Origin: Hoplostethus atlanticus
Lineage: Eukaryota; Chordata; Actinopteri; Trachichthyiformes; Trachichthyidae
Length of the DNA: 64,000 bases
NCBI GenBank assembly: GCA_034670405.1
Contig: JAXDDX010000010.1
Coordinates: 5,875,001 to 5,939,000 of the forward strand
Direction: 5' to 3'
Part shown: in pieces, positions 1-11,980 of the stretch
Layout of the letters: every line of letters begins with the position of its first letter
How positions within the stretch are numbered: position 1 is the first letter of the stretch
Program-made: the position numbers and the translations under genes
Notes under the pieces: model-generated
Told to the model about the DNA's origin: nothing
Databases searched by the model: none
What the model saw: the letters and a program-made list of their open reading frames with translations, nothing else

Positions 1-100
1 AGAGAAGAGAGGAGGAAAGAAGGGAGGAGGAGCGAGGAATGAGAGAGAACGGAGAAGAGAGGAGATGGAGAGAGGAGGAGGAGGGAGCAGGAGGTATCAT
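1..100. repeat. Purine-rich GA tract
   Basis: Nearly pure A/G on the + strand, with GAGGAG and GAGAGA units, at the very start of the window. It may extend upstream. Confidence 0.7.
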
Positions 101-537
101 GGGAGCTCTGTCAGCTTGGCTCAGCTGGCTTTCAGCTGTGTTTTAGCTAATGGGTGAATTGGCTGCTCTGCTGACTCTCCTCTGTGGTAATGAACATTGT
201 ACTGTAGTGGGTTCAATTCCTTCCGCCCAAGGGCAGCTGAAGGTCCCGGAGCCCCGTCCTGACAGATGTGATTTAGGGGCCGTGAGATTGAAACGTCAGT
301 AGTAATAGGATACAGCAAAGAAAGAAAAATAGAATAGAAATAAGAACAGGGCAAATGTGAGTTATGTAAAAATACAACTGACAAGTGTGAAATTATATTA
401 AAAAAAGTATCAATATATATAAAATATATAACAAACAAGGAATTTAAGGATATGAAGAAAATGATTTGTCAAAAAAGTGTGGTGGTGAGTTGTGAGTGGT
501 GAGTGGAGATGGCAGGTGCTTTTGTGCTTATATAATG

Positions 538-558
538 GTGTGTGTGTGTGTGTGTGTG
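538..558. repeat. (GT)n microsatellite
   Basis: Uninterrupted GT/TG dinucleotide run of about ten units. Confidence 0.9.
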
Positions 559-679
559 GGCCGACACTTGATTTTAATACCACCTCTAGGAACTGAGCTC
601 TGATTTAGGGGTGTCTTCATGGTGACTGCAGCCATAGGTGCTTTCTGGGTCATGTGACAGCTGGCATCACTGAGATGTA

Positions 680-684
<5 letters not shown>

Positions 685-723
<39 letters not shown>

Positions 724-750
724 GGTGTGTGTGTGTGTGTGTTTGTGTGA
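685..750. repeat. Compound (GA)19 then (GT)n microsatellite
   Basis: A perfect GA run at 685-722 is followed after a C by a GT run. It generates several spurious Ser/Leu- and His/Thr-repeat frames on the minus strand. Confidence 0.95.
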
Positions 751-3239
751 GCATGTGCAGTATGTATGAGAGCGTGTCCAGCTCCTTTGCTCCATCCACA
801 GTAAAGCACAGTGGAAGCCCATTTCCACCGAGAGAGAGGCAGCAATATGATTTGGACCAGTGTTGCAGCTGAGATAAGATCCTGATGCTGCAGCTACAAT
901 CTGATCCTGCCGTTGTGCCAGAGGGCAAAATCCAATTTCCTCTCCACCAAGGAAAAAAAAGCAAAACAAAAAAGCAAAGCAGTTTTTTAATCAGTGATTA
1001 ATGTTTTTGTGGGAGATGACTATTTATCTTTTGCATATTCCAGTAGAAAATGTGTGGCAGCTAATCTATTGTTTCTACTCTTGGTGTGATTTTGGCAGAA
1101 TCATTTTACGATAACGGCTTGGCACATCTTTAACCTGAGTTTTTGTCTCCCCCTGGCCTTCCTCCGCCGGGCCATGTTTGCTTTCTCACAACATGACATT
1201 TTAAGCACAAATTGACTGGCCTTTCCGTATGAGCGAGGCAGCCCGGGCCTCTGAAAGACAGACAAAACACAGTCCCTCAGATAACTGCTCTGTCCTCAAT
1301 TATTAGACTTCTTTGAGCTGAATGTTTCCCTGCGCTGTGCATATCTATCATCTGCTGGAGAAAAGCTCTTCCCACAGTGCCGCTACTGGCCTGTGTCACT
1401 GCTTCACACTGCCCTATGGAAGGGAGAGGAAAAAACTCACTGTGAAGCTATCAAACCAACACATCAGGCCGCCTGCAGCAGAACGTTCTGTTTCAACAGG
1501 CATGTCTGGGTAGCATGAAAGTATTTGGTATTTTTGTAGTAAAAATAGTTAAAGGGATTAGCAGGTAATGCTTACAGTGGTAGTCATTGTACAAGTCCAC
1601 CGTCATGTATTTATCCTGCATCTATACTGCATTAGTACTGTAGATAACTGTTTCTTGAATGTTACACAGTAGAACCAGATTAATATCATTTGTATAACAG
1701 AACACTCTCGTGTCTCTCCATCGGCCCAGACCTTCCATGTAACTTCCAAAACAAGATGATGAAAACAAGGCCAAAAAAATCAGAGCAAAACTCGAATTTG
1801 AACTATTCCTCTGGGGGTACAGCGGTGCAGCAGTAGTTCACCAAGCATGCAGCAGGAAGAGGGACTGCTACAGTTGCTCCAATAGCACGTCGCCCTACTG
1901 TATTTCCCGGCTAGCCAGCTCCTCTTCCTGGCCCCAGAGTCTTAATCCTTCCTCCGCCTGTTGTGTTTCTGCTCCACTGGGGACCAATCGCGCCAATTAC
2001 ACTCGTCGAGCTTGATAATTAGTGACAATTGTAAAAGTAATTTACAAACTCAAGCGATGCCATTGAGCAAATGGTGCCAATTAACTGGAGATGCTAATGT
2101 GGGCAGAAACGCGGAAAAGCAGCATCCGACCTCCATTACAGCGAGAGGAGGAGGGCCAGGAAACTGTCCTCCGCCTGTCAGGGAGAATCGTCCAGGGAGG
2201 AAAACGGAGGCGAAGCACGCTGTCAAGACTGGGCTTGTCACAACGCTGCAGTTTTATCCTACAGTACTGCTGCCGGTCCAAGTATCACGGCTAGGGCAAC
2301 AGCATTTAACGCATTTAGCTCTGCTGTTACACTGAGTGCAACAGTACAATACGCTCTAATTCCTAGATCACCAACATTACACGCAACCAAAATTAAGCAA
2401 CGACAATCATGTCAGAGCGAAAATAAATAGAATAAGAAAGATTTTGAGTAGTGAGGGGAAATCATTCAGTGGGATTAAGTACTTCTTGAAACTTTTTCAC
2501 CCACTGGCCTCTGGATATCAGAGCACATCAGACATTTTCACGTTTTCCAAGCCAAATATGTTCAGATGGAAAAGAGCCTCTAGTTGAAGGTTGGTTGCCT
2601 CTCTGGCTGGTCTGGTGTCTGTCGTATGTGTCCGGTAAACTAGACCAACACAGCCACAATTCAACACTTGGCTGCATTGCATCATTTCAGATACATTTTT
2701 CTGTAATTGCTGCCAGTATAAGCAACATGTAGCTCTATATAACATAATACCTATAGATGAAGCCATAACACAATCTCTGGTATCCCATGCACTGCAAGTA
2801 GTTGGTTTCACGATCCTTTATTAGTACTGAAATATTGCGCAACCCTACAGAGGACTAGTGGACAATTAGTGCTGCTGTAAGTTGACTGAACACCTTCACC
2901 CCCACTAAGAAGAGGACTATTAGGTTACATTGTCACGTGTTAGGGAATGTGAACAAAGCATAACTCATGATAATGTTTTTAATCTTGGTGATAAAAGACC
3001 CTGTTCTTATGAAATAATGAATCCTTGCAGGCTCTAGGCTCCTTCCTTTAATTAATCAAGTTAAATAGCCTGAAAAGGGAAAATAAAAGTCATCATTTGG
3101 TGCCAAAGTTCACCATCTGCAGCAGGGGGTCTTGAGATGCTTGAAAACTACTGCTATGCAATATGAAGGTTAAATGAAGTCCATAAGTTATATAATACTG
3201 TTTTACTCTTTTTAAGCTTTACTTCTCCAGGATGGTTGA

Positions 3240-3430
3240 CTGAGCTTCATGCTGTTTTCATGTCCCACCTGGGAGCTGCTCCAATAAAGCAACGGGGGGT
3301 TAAGTGCCTTGCTCAAGGGCCCCTGAGCAGTAGCCGTTGAGGGAGGGTACAGCATTTCCCCATCCAGAGTCCCCCTGCTTGCACACAGATTGTCCCTTCC
3401 CTGCCTGGGATTCAAGCCAAGGCCCCTCCA
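3240..3430. repeat. Fish dispersed repeat (GGTTAAGTGCCTTGCTCAAG type)
   Basis: It carries the GGTTAAGTGCCTTGCTC motif followed by GTTGAGGGAGGG. A second copy with the same order of motifs lies at 56940-57070. The family is widespread in teleosts, to my knowledge, as a SINE/LINE-tail type repeat. Exact class not determined. Confidence 0.6.
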
Positions 3431-3781
3431 GTCACAAGCCTTCTAGGCCACTGTGGGCCGACTGCTCCCTGTGGTTTCAGCATAACCCTTTCACTCCATA
3501 AATAAAGAGATCGGGAGGATCACTGGTGTGTGGGAACATATATATAGATGACATGGGCAGATTAAATGTACAGTGTATTTATGTTTTAGCATGAGAATGT
3601 CTGGAAGAGGCTCCGTATTTGAAGTCAAGGCCATGCTGTCTCATTACGAGGAGTGTAATTGTTGCTCGGTTCAGTGCTTCCAGCTCTCCCAACCTGAAGA
3701 AGAGTCAGTAATCTGACTAATCCACTGTGAGCAGGAGGGAGCCTCCTGGTTAATGGTACAGTTTGCCCTCTGTAAAAACCA

Positions 3782-3910
3782 GAGTCTCCTCTCCTCTCCA
3801 CTTATTACCTCCTTTCCTCTCCTGTCCTCTCCCGCCCTCTCGTCTCCTCTCCGCTCATTTCCTCTCCTCCTCTCCCATCCTCTCCTCTCCCTTTATCTCT
3901 TCCTCTCCAG
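3782..3910. repeat. Homopyrimidine (CTCCT)n tract
   Basis: Almost pure C/T on the + strand, with repeated TCCTC units. It is a potential triplex-forming tract and the source of a spurious Ser/Pro/Leu-rich frame. Confidence 0.85.
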
Positions 3911-4365
3911 GATTAAAAAACAGGAGGTGTATTCTCATTCTGTCAGTCAAAGCCATTCTGCCTCCCAGGCCTCTGCTTCTATCAGTGTAAACAGAAGGGG
4001 GGATGCAGTGCTTGGTGTTTTCGCTCGTCTAAAACCCCCATTTTGGTGTCTCTTTGATCCGGGGTGCTGGAATAGTAATTGCTATCACTTATGGAACAAA
4101 ATGACAAGCACTGCCAACAGCTTAGCAGCGCAAATACAAAAGAAGAGAGAACTGAGAGTTGTGGTGATAGATTGCTGTGAAAAAGAGTTGATGCAGTCAG
4201 CTTGGGCACAGGGAGGGGGACCTGGGACGAGGGATCATTTTGGTTGATTTTGGCAGGATCACGAGATGATGGTGAAACAAATGTATTTATTTTAGACAAA
4301 TGAATCTATCATTCTTCTAAAGTGGTAATCCACAAGATCCGTGTTTTTTTTTTTTTTTAAATTAA

Positions 4366-4575
4366 AAGTTTTGGCTGTTGGTGTTTCTGCACTGCTCTTC
4401 CCAGAGATGATCAAACTGTGTCCAGTACTGTGCTGGACACACACGAAGCTCACGCTAACTACCCATCCAGTTATTCTATTTATAACTGAAAACCTGCTGT
4501 TGCTGCTGTCTGAAACACATCACGTCCTGTGTGCCAGAGAACTGGATATTGATTGAATAACTATTGTGTTTTGTT
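4366..4575 (+). repeat. Dispersed repeat copy 1 (partner at 32583)
   Basis: It shares ordered blocks with 32583-32855: a TTGGTGTTTCTGCAC-like start, CTAACTACCCA followed by TTCTATT, and an end with GAATAACTATTGTGTT. Similarity is interrupted by indels, as expected for an old interspersed element. Class unknown. Confidence 0.6.
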
Positions 4576-6529
4576 CATCGAGCAGAACAGACGTTTTATT
4601 TATTAATAGATGTTGTACAGTATTTCTTTAATGCCTGCAGTGTGAATGGAAGCTGCCATTTGAAATGAAAAATCTAGCCTAGATTCATGTATTTTTTTGC
4701 TGTCAGAAACGGGGGCACAGACACTCATATCTTCACACTTACTGTATTGTGCACAACATGTTCCAGTCTGGCTTCCCTGTTGCGTCTGTCGGTGGAGCAG
4801 TAATCACAGTAACCTGGAGCCGGCCTCGGCACCGAGCCCGTAAGGGAGCGTAGAAAGTCTATCTTAGAAGAAACCCCTCCAGAGCTGCATTCAGGGGAAG
4901 AGCAGGGGGCTCGTAACGCCTCCCGGGAGCCGAGGACTAGCCTTTCTGGCTTGCATTAAATGGACGTGACCACACCGGTGACGGCTGGATGGTGGTTATT
5001 GAAACGGCATTGAGAAAGAGAGAGAGGAGCCGCATGCCTCCTCTTCCCTCCATAAAGCCTTGGAAGTGGATAAGCCGCTGGCGTTATTCACAGGCTCCTC
5101 CTGACATCGCCTGTTGATGTTTATTTAAATGGAGCTTAGATCGGTGTGGAAATCGGCCCGGTGCGAACGCCCAGCAGGACACAAAACAGCTGGGCTCTGG
5201 AAGGGAAACGGAGAGCGAGAGGTATTTTTTTGAAAGGATAGGGGAAAAGGAGAAAAACTTGGGGTTTCATGTCGGAAGGGATTTGTGTGAAATGTATTTT
5301 GTGTAATGAGACGCCCCATTTCTGCTCTCTGAAATAGTATTACCTGGAGCTGGAAAATAAAAATCTCTCATTGTGCCCGTCCCCTATGGAGCCGGCTGTT
5401 TCCCCGGCTCTCTCCGCCATTTCACAAAAACACTCCGGCTCTTTGTTCTCCCAGAATTTTTTTGTGACACCGCTGAGCCAAGGTGGCGGTCGGTCGTCAG
5501 AAGAGGGTGTCATTTCAGAGCTCCCAGCTGTGAGATTGCTCCTTCTTCCAGGACATTCTGACACGGAGCGCTAATAACGTAAGCTTTCCATTCACGGTAC
5601 ACACAAACACTGCAGTCCACTCCATTGCCCATCACTGGTAATGTCCATTCACAGTAACTGCTGCTTTGACTGGAGAGACGTCTTTGCCGGTGTGTTTCTC
5701 CAGGCTTAACGGGGGGGGGGCTTGCTGCCTTTGTTCCCAAGGTGCTGGACTCCCATTTTGTCCTCACAACATCAACCCACTGTTTTCCGAGTGCGATGAG
5801 CATCATTTGACAGCCGCTTGCCTCAGCATCCTCGGCATTCGAGGCCATTTACACTCAGCTCATTCGCATTATTGCCATTCAGCGATGGCAGTGTTTGCCG
5901 AGGGATCGGGGGAGTTTAATTGGCTGCATTAGTTGGTTTGCCTCCTTTCTTTTTTTCTTGGGACCCTCCAGTCACAGTAAGGCAGATAAGGCGACCTACA
6001 TTTTAGTTTTGCTTTCTTTCAACTTGATTCAATGCTACCGGTCTCTGTCATGTCGTACTTAGCTTTCTCTGAAGCGTCCCAGTTCATCTCTCCCATCTCC
6101 TCACAAAAGAAGCTTTGGGTGTTTGACTTGTGGAGAATTCAGACAGTGGGGTTTCATCAAGGTTTATATGAAATCCACAGTTCTGTGTGTTTACATTGAC
6201 GTGGATATATTCACACAGGCTGGTGGGAAAGCTAAATTTAGCATCCCCATTCCTATGCAGATGACACTTGATTGACAGCCCACTGTGGGTAATGATGTGT
6301 TCAGGTTTAGAAAGTGTCGCCCACAGTAGTCGCCTTAGGTGCATTTTGATGTTTGTTTTGTTTGAAACGTCTGTGCGCGCTCGTACATCCAGTATGACAT
6401 CCTGCAGTGTGTTTGGGCAGGATGAAGCTTCCACCTGAAGGAAGGCAGCACCACTTCACAGGCTTCACCTGTGAGGGTGTGGGAAGTCTGGAAGTGTTTG
6501 AAGAATTAATTTGATAATTCAAATCAAGG

Positions 6530-7035
6530 TTGCAAAAAGTTTGGGAATAAACTGTCAGGCAAACAGGCTGGGACTCACACAGAGAAGAACAGACACGCTA
6601 GAAGTTCAACTCCAATTTATTAGTGTGAGATCCAAAACGTAGTCAAGACAGTCCAGGTCAATACCGAACAGGCAACAGGGCTTTTTTGCCTGCTGCTAAC
6701 AGCAAGCAAAAACGTCAGGAGAAAGCAGGCCGGAGTCGAGAGCAGGCAGACAGGATCAGTAGGCAGGCTAAAGGCTGGTCAGAAAACAGGTTCAAAACCA
6801 GGTCGGGAAATAACAGGACTGATACGCAGGCTATTACGTCTAGGCAAGCTAAAACATTCTGGCAGAGAATTACAGGAACAGGTCTCTACTTATACTAAAT
6901 GCTGATTACAGATTGCATTCAGGTGGGAGGCTGGACTTGAGTGAATCCTCTGATAGGCTGGGCAGGAACAGGTGACAAGCAGGAGGGGAAACCAGGTTGG
7001 TGGGCGGCGACAGGGAGACAGGGAGGAAGAACTGC
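6530..7035. repeat. CAGG-rich interspersed-repeat-like sequence
   Basis: The sequence is full of CAGGC, AACAGG and AGGAACAGGTGACAAGC-like words, a composition typical of a common fish DNA-transposon-derived repeat. No second copy in the window defines its ends, so this is pattern recognition only. The 70-residue frame inside it is not a gene. Confidence 0.35.
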
Positions 7036-7309
7036 TGCCAGGATCCAGGACATAAACTGTTGATCAGTCCCATATCCACACATTTTATGTAGTAGAAGAC
7101 CCACTGTCATTTTCTGTCATTTTCTGGGGTATTGAACTAGGATCTGTGTTTGTGGAGAAGAATTGACATTGACATTCATATTACCCAGTTGACCAACACT
7201 GACCAATATCCTCAAATAGACAAATAGGGTCCATGAGCAAGACACTACCAGAATCCCTACCAGACCTCTGACCTCCAACCTGGGGGAAAAGAAAACAACT
7301 TTGCTGCAG

Positions 7310-7810
7310 GAAGGAATAGAGGATTATACAGAAGAAGGTTCTATACAGTACCTGAAAATGGTTCTATTGGCTCGTACCTTAGTAGAACCTATAATATCTC
7401 ATATTTGGACCAACCTACCAGAGGACCAGTTACCTTTTCACAATCTCAAGTAATAATTGTATTTTTGTTATAATTGATTTCTTACACAAGTTTTAATTTT
7501 GGTATTTATTATTGTTGTATTATTATTGTTCTTGTCTCCTGTCGAACTCACTCACCAGTCGACTCACCTATAGCACTTTCACCCACATGCAGGTTAAAAG
7601 GACCCGGCTGAAACTGGCCTTAATTGGCCGAAGCCGGTGCTGGACACAGGAAGAACCAGCCCACTGGCTCAACTCTCTCCTGCATCCAGCCTACCCCTCA
7701 CCCACACCCTCCCAGTCTGCCACAGTGGACTCTTAAAAAGATAAACTATCATTTTAGAAAGGTTCTATATATTCTATAGGTTCTATATAGGTTCTCAGGA
7801 TATTATAACA
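7310..7810. repeat. GGTTCTATA-rich MITE-like sequence
   Basis: AGGTTCTATA and its complement TAGAACC recur at about 7316, 7360, 7384, 7758, 7778 and 7789, as in fish hAT-type non-autonomous elements. A full pair of terminal repeats was not resolved. The middle holds an unrecognised 74-codon frame. Confidence 0.4.
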
Positions 7811-7875
7811 ATCACTCGGCAGGGAACCGCAGAACCACCACCACCACCTACTCTAGATGTTAGTGTGTGAGAGAG

Positions 7876-8016
7876 TTTACCCTGCTATCTAATGCCTGCA
7901 TGCCTAGCATCTTCCTAATACCTCCCTGCCATCACTCTAGCATTAACCTAACAATGACCTAACATCATCACGACAATACAGCCTGCCTGTAGAATACAAC
8001 AGTACAATTACATTGT
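7876..8016 (-). repeat. Retroelement-family fragment, copy 1, first part (partner at 41057)
   Basis: The words CCCTGCTAT, AATGCCTGCATGCC and the stretch to CACTCTAGC match 41057-41140 nearly exactly. It is the start of a copy that resumes at 9254. The gap is filled by GT arrays and the 880-bp LTR-like insertion. Confidence 0.65.
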
Positions 8017-8064
8017 CAGAGTAGAGAAAGAGTGTGTGTGTCTGTACGGTGGGTACAGTCCCTG

Positions 8065-8099
8065 GTGTGTGTGTGTGTGTGTGTGTGAGTGAGGGGGGT

Positions 8100-8141
<42 letters not shown>
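8065..8141. repeat. Two (GT)n microsatellites
   Basis: GT runs at 8065-8088 and 8104-8141 are separated by a G-rich spacer. Confidence 0.95.
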
Positions 8142-8142
<1 letters not shown>

Positions 8143-8305
8143 ATATGTATGAGCATATGCTGATGGGAACCCTGGATATGATAAAAACCTGTCAACCATG
8201 CACAAACTATTTATGCAGCAACATGCTACCAACAATACTACAGACATGCCAGTGAAACACTACCAGACAAGTGATCATTGAAAGTTAACTAGTGTCAGCT
8301 GCTAG

Positions 8306-9185
8306 TGTAACAGACTTGTTTAGGTTACAAAGGACGACTCAATAAAGTTGTTCTCCTCTCAGCTTTTATTCTGTAGAAGACAATACCAAACAGTCAATTG
8401 GCTTCTTTTCCCCTTTTTCTCTCATACACCCTCTACAATGTAAACGGCACTGTCTTTAGACAGACAGGGGGGAAGCTACCAAAACTGACAGTAAAACATT
8501 CAACCTAAATTATGAAAACAGAGAAAACAGTGACACCTGGTGAGCAAAGTAAAATGGCGCGTGGGGTAGGGTGACTAAACAGAGACAACGAAAATATATA
8601 ATTTAACAAAGGGAAACACATACCTGTAGAAGACAATACCAAACAGTCAATTGGCTTCTTTTCCCCTTTTTCTCTCATACACCTGTTCCGACACATGCAA
8701 CATAAAAGGATTAAACTAAATAATGATGCTAGCATAGTCTGCAGCGCTACATTAGCCACATAACAGGGCAGCGCGCCATAATACAAATGGCGCTAAAAAA
8801 ATAGTAAAATAAAGACATCTGCAAAACTTATATTAGCGGTCAGAACCAAAACAAAACTACTGGGTAACGTAACAGTATCAACATTAAACAATATGCACCA
8901 AAGGTTTACAACATAAATGGTTCAATTTCCAAAGAAAACAATAAAATAGCGCAGCAGCGTTTCCACACAACTTACCCTCTACAATGTAAACGGCACTGTG
9001 AGAGGCAGACGGGGGGAAGCCACGGAAACCCCGGAAGTATAGAAGGGAAGCACGACGTTCAAGAAAGTAATTTTTATAGAAAACAATAAAAATAACAGTA
9101 AATAAGGATAACACATAAAGATAAAATTCACAAACATAAATTGAAAATAAGAATTATTAAAAGGTGCATTTTTAACTCCGTTACA
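8306..9185 (-). mobile_element. 880-bp LTR-like element (TG...CA, CTAG target duplication) containing a mini transcription unit
   Basis: The element starts TGTAAC and ends GTTACA. It is flanked on both sides by CTAG (8302-8305 and 9186-9189), read as a 4-bp target duplication. It splits an older repeat copy (7876-8016 and 9254-9590). On the minus strand it has a TATAAAA box (9078-9071), a likely start near 9048, a GTAAGT donor at 8975, an AG acceptor before 8682, a GTATGT donor at 8623, and AATAAA at 8370-8365. The structure fits a solo LTR or small non-autonomous element. Family not recognised and no protein seen. Confidence 0.6.
8371..8500 (-). repeat. Intron-less copy of two exon-like segments inside the LTR-like element
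   Basis: Positions 8371-8429 are identical over 59 bp to 8624-8682, and 8430-8453 are identical over 24 bp to 8976-8999, with weaker similarity continuing to about 8485-8500. In the source copy these two blocks are separated by 293 bp that start GT and end AG on the minus strand. Here they are fused exactly at those boundaries. See findings. Confidence 0.85.
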
Positions 9186-9253
9186 CTAGCAAATTAATAT
9201 AACTGCTATTGTTGGTAAACTAATATAACCAAACTAACTATATATCATCTACA

Positions 9254-9590
9254 GCATCCTCACATGCATCCTCCTGTAAGCTCCACAAAGTACACACTCC
9301 ACCTCCCCTCTGACCACGGCACCAAGTCTCGTCTTATACTCCTGCTTGCCATTTCCTGTGGGAATATTAGCCGTTTGCCCAGATCTACAGCCATTTTCCA
9401 ATCGCTGCCCACCCTTAGCTGTCCTAAGATATGCCTGCCCACAAATGCTTCACTACTACTTGAACTCTCTCCCTCCAGAACAAAACTAATTTTATTATCT
9501 GCTTTCCTGTCAGCTAAAGAATTAATTTCCAACAGCTTACTCTGAATCGCTGCCGGCAGACACCTTAACACTCGATTATGCCACCATGTG
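9254..9590 (-). pseudogene. Non-LTR retrotransposon-like 3' ORF fragment, copy 1
   Basis: The minus-strand frame 9667-9260 contains LSQGRYTWWHNRVLR and RDLVPWSEGRWSVYFVELT. These are words I associate with the C-terminal part of fish reverse-transcriptase-type retroelement proteins (consensus style LSQGRYTWRHN... and VELTVPWE). There is no complete reverse transcriptase. A second, frameshifted copy lies at 41241-41570, and the first 110 bp of the two are identical. Family assignment is tentative. Confidence 0.5.
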
Positions 9591-11145
9591 TACCGCCCTT
9601 GGGAAAGACTTGTTTTACACCCTGAGTGTACCGATGCCTGAATACAAAAGACGGGCAGCGTCCTCACCTACCCACTGCGATGGTAGTACATCACAGGTTG
9701 CACCTATAATGAATTTAATGCAATGAATTTATGGTTGACTTCCATACCTCGCCGCTCCCTCCAGCCAAGTTTCCTCCTCTCTACACTTTCCCAATTCATC
9801 CACTGACCCTGCTTCGCCTAAGAAGCTGCCCTAGCACACCTCACTGCTTCCTGCTGTCCATGTATCTGCTCCATAATCATCTCCCTCCTCCCTGTTGGAG
9901 AAGCCCTACTGCATAAAGGTTGCTCCATGCCAAGCCCTAAACCTGCCCGCCCTTGTTGTACCTGCCCTACAATTTCCTGTGTCTGTGTGGCCTGTGCCTG
10001 TTGAGCTGCCTCTCTGGGCTTCCATTTACAATAAATATATTTACTGAATTGAACTTAGTTCTATTTGAGTCAATTATATAAATATTTCTAGTTCTTTCTG
10101 ATTTACCAGTTGTTGTTTTATTATCTTTGAGTTATTACGTTTCCATATAGAGCCACTTCCCCAACCAAAGAACCCTTGAGGAGCCCTCCTTCCTCCGGGT
10201 GTGGTAGAGGGTAATCTCCTTGGGTACAGGTACAAATGAAGGGCCGTTGATGTTACAGCTAACCTTGGCTGTACGCCCTGCATGGCTGCCCCTGTGAGCC
10301 ATCAGTCTGCTGGGAGTCTGACTGAAATATTAAAGAGCCTGTCCCCTCGCCTGCTGTAGCACCACGCTGAGTAGCAACCAGTGTGTATACTGTGGTGTAA
10401 TGTAGGTGCAGTATATATGTGATGATGAAACGATGCTATGAGATTATTCTCCGTTCAATTCCCACTTCTGTTACCGTCAGTCTTTTGGCACAGGACAGCA
10501 GGGATGGAAGAAAGTCTGTCTGCCTGTCTGTAGCCATATTTGTCCACCCATCCGTTTATGGCAGGAATGGCAGGAAAAAGACCGTACTTAAAAAATTGTG
10601 AAATTATAAATCTATCCCTTTTATTGTGAAAAGTACGCCTTTGCAGCTGTAAAAACAAGATGGAAGTCGCCTCTCCCTGCTGTACATCATCTCTCAGCAC
10701 ACCATGTCCCATAAGTGTCAGCTCTGACCGTGCTCATGCATTTGTATTGGCTGATATGTGGCCTGCAGAATAGCAGCCAAGTCATTTCAAGTCATATAAA
10801 CATCACAGGCCACAAAAAGACACTGTGCCTTGACTTATTTGGATCATTCAGTGCCTTGTTGTTTTTTTTACCTATGCACAGAGAAATGTACATCTGTTTT
10901 CATCCCGACATGAACCACTCAGGATAGGTTTCCAAAGGCCCTTTATGGTTGCATTATGCTGCAAGCAGTCCCGTCCCACTGTGCTCTCTCTACAGCAGGT
11001 ACAATACTAGCAATGATGCACAGTGCATACAGTAGATGACATTAGGCAGGAGAGCGTGAAGGTTGATTTGTGCTCGTGAGTCTCGGCTAGATGTCTAATT
11101 ACACCCCCCCAGCACCAATCCCACCAACCCCACACAAACCCCCCC

Positions 11146-11148
<3 letters not shown>

Positions 11149-11178
<30 letters not shown>
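11149..11178. repeat. (CA)n microsatellite
   Basis: CA run preceded by a C-rich tract (11103-11147). A short (GA)n follows at 11281-11298. Confidence 0.9.
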
Positions 11179-11179
<1 letters not shown>

Positions 11180-11503
11180 ACCTCCCAGGCTAACAAATCT
11201 GTTCGGTCCTGAACCTGCCAACAGAGAGAGGCAGCCATGAAAGGAGAGAGGCAGGAACCGAGAGTCTTGGAGGGAGGGAGAGAGAGAGAGAGAGAGAGCA
11301 AAGTCTCTTTAAAATGCTTTTAAGTTATGATGAAGCAGCTACTGATGAGTAAAACATGCTGACTGATGAATTTAGATTTTGATCAATTGCCGTTGCTGTC
11401 ATTTTTCAGCATCTTATTCTCTAATCATTATTGTTATTATTTTAGCTCGCTTTGGTCTCACGTGCAGAATGTCCTGCCAATAAAGACTATTAAACTGAAG
11501 GGA

Positions 11504-11664
11504 ATTAATGAGGGAAATGATGGAGGGACAATAAAGGGGAGGGAAGTAGAGGGGGGCGGGGATAGAGGGGAGAGAGGTAGAGGGGAGGGAGATAGAGGGG
11601 AGGGAGGGAACGTGGGAAAGAAGGAAGGAGCTAGGAGAGAGAACAACATTGACATCTGATGGAT

Positions 11665-11704
<40 letters not shown>
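11504..11704. repeat. GA-rich purine tract followed by (GT)n
   Basis: GAGGGAGGTAGA-like purine sequence from 11504 to about 11642, then an uninterrupted GT run at 11668-11704. Confidence 0.85.
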
Positions 11705-11705
<1 letters not shown>

Positions 11706-11954
11706 CCCTCCCCCCTAAAAAAAAGCAACCCTTGTTGCTCCTCAATAGGAGGGTGGGGCACGTTATCACGCTTTGGGCTGACATGAAATGAAACCCGCAG
11801 CATTGGGGAGCAGGAGCGCTGATGCACATAATCACCAGGCCATTTTGTGGGCTCCTGCTCCCCTTTGGTGATTTACATGGCCGCTCTGCCAGACGCTCGG
11901 CATTGGAGGACCATTTCAGACTCGACAAGAAATACAACTGTTGAGTGTGTTGTT

Positions 11955-11980
11955 GGTGTGTGTGTGTGTGTGTGTGTGTG
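11955..11980. repeat. (GT)n microsatellite
   Basis: A GT run ending in CGCGTG. Confidence 0.9.

Noticed and set aside
528-969. Three minus-strand frames of about 100 residues rich in Ser/Leu and His/Thr
   Set aside because: They are translations of the GA and GT microsatellites at 685-750 with no coding character outside the repeats.
3753-4247. 164-residue + strand frame
   Set aside because: Its first half translates the CT-rich tract. The rest has no recognisable domain and no splice or start context.
9264-9545. 93-residue + strand frame starting MHPPVSSTKYTLH, repeated at 41218
   Set aside because: It is the antisense shadow of the retroelement fragment; repetition reflects the repeat family, not a gene.
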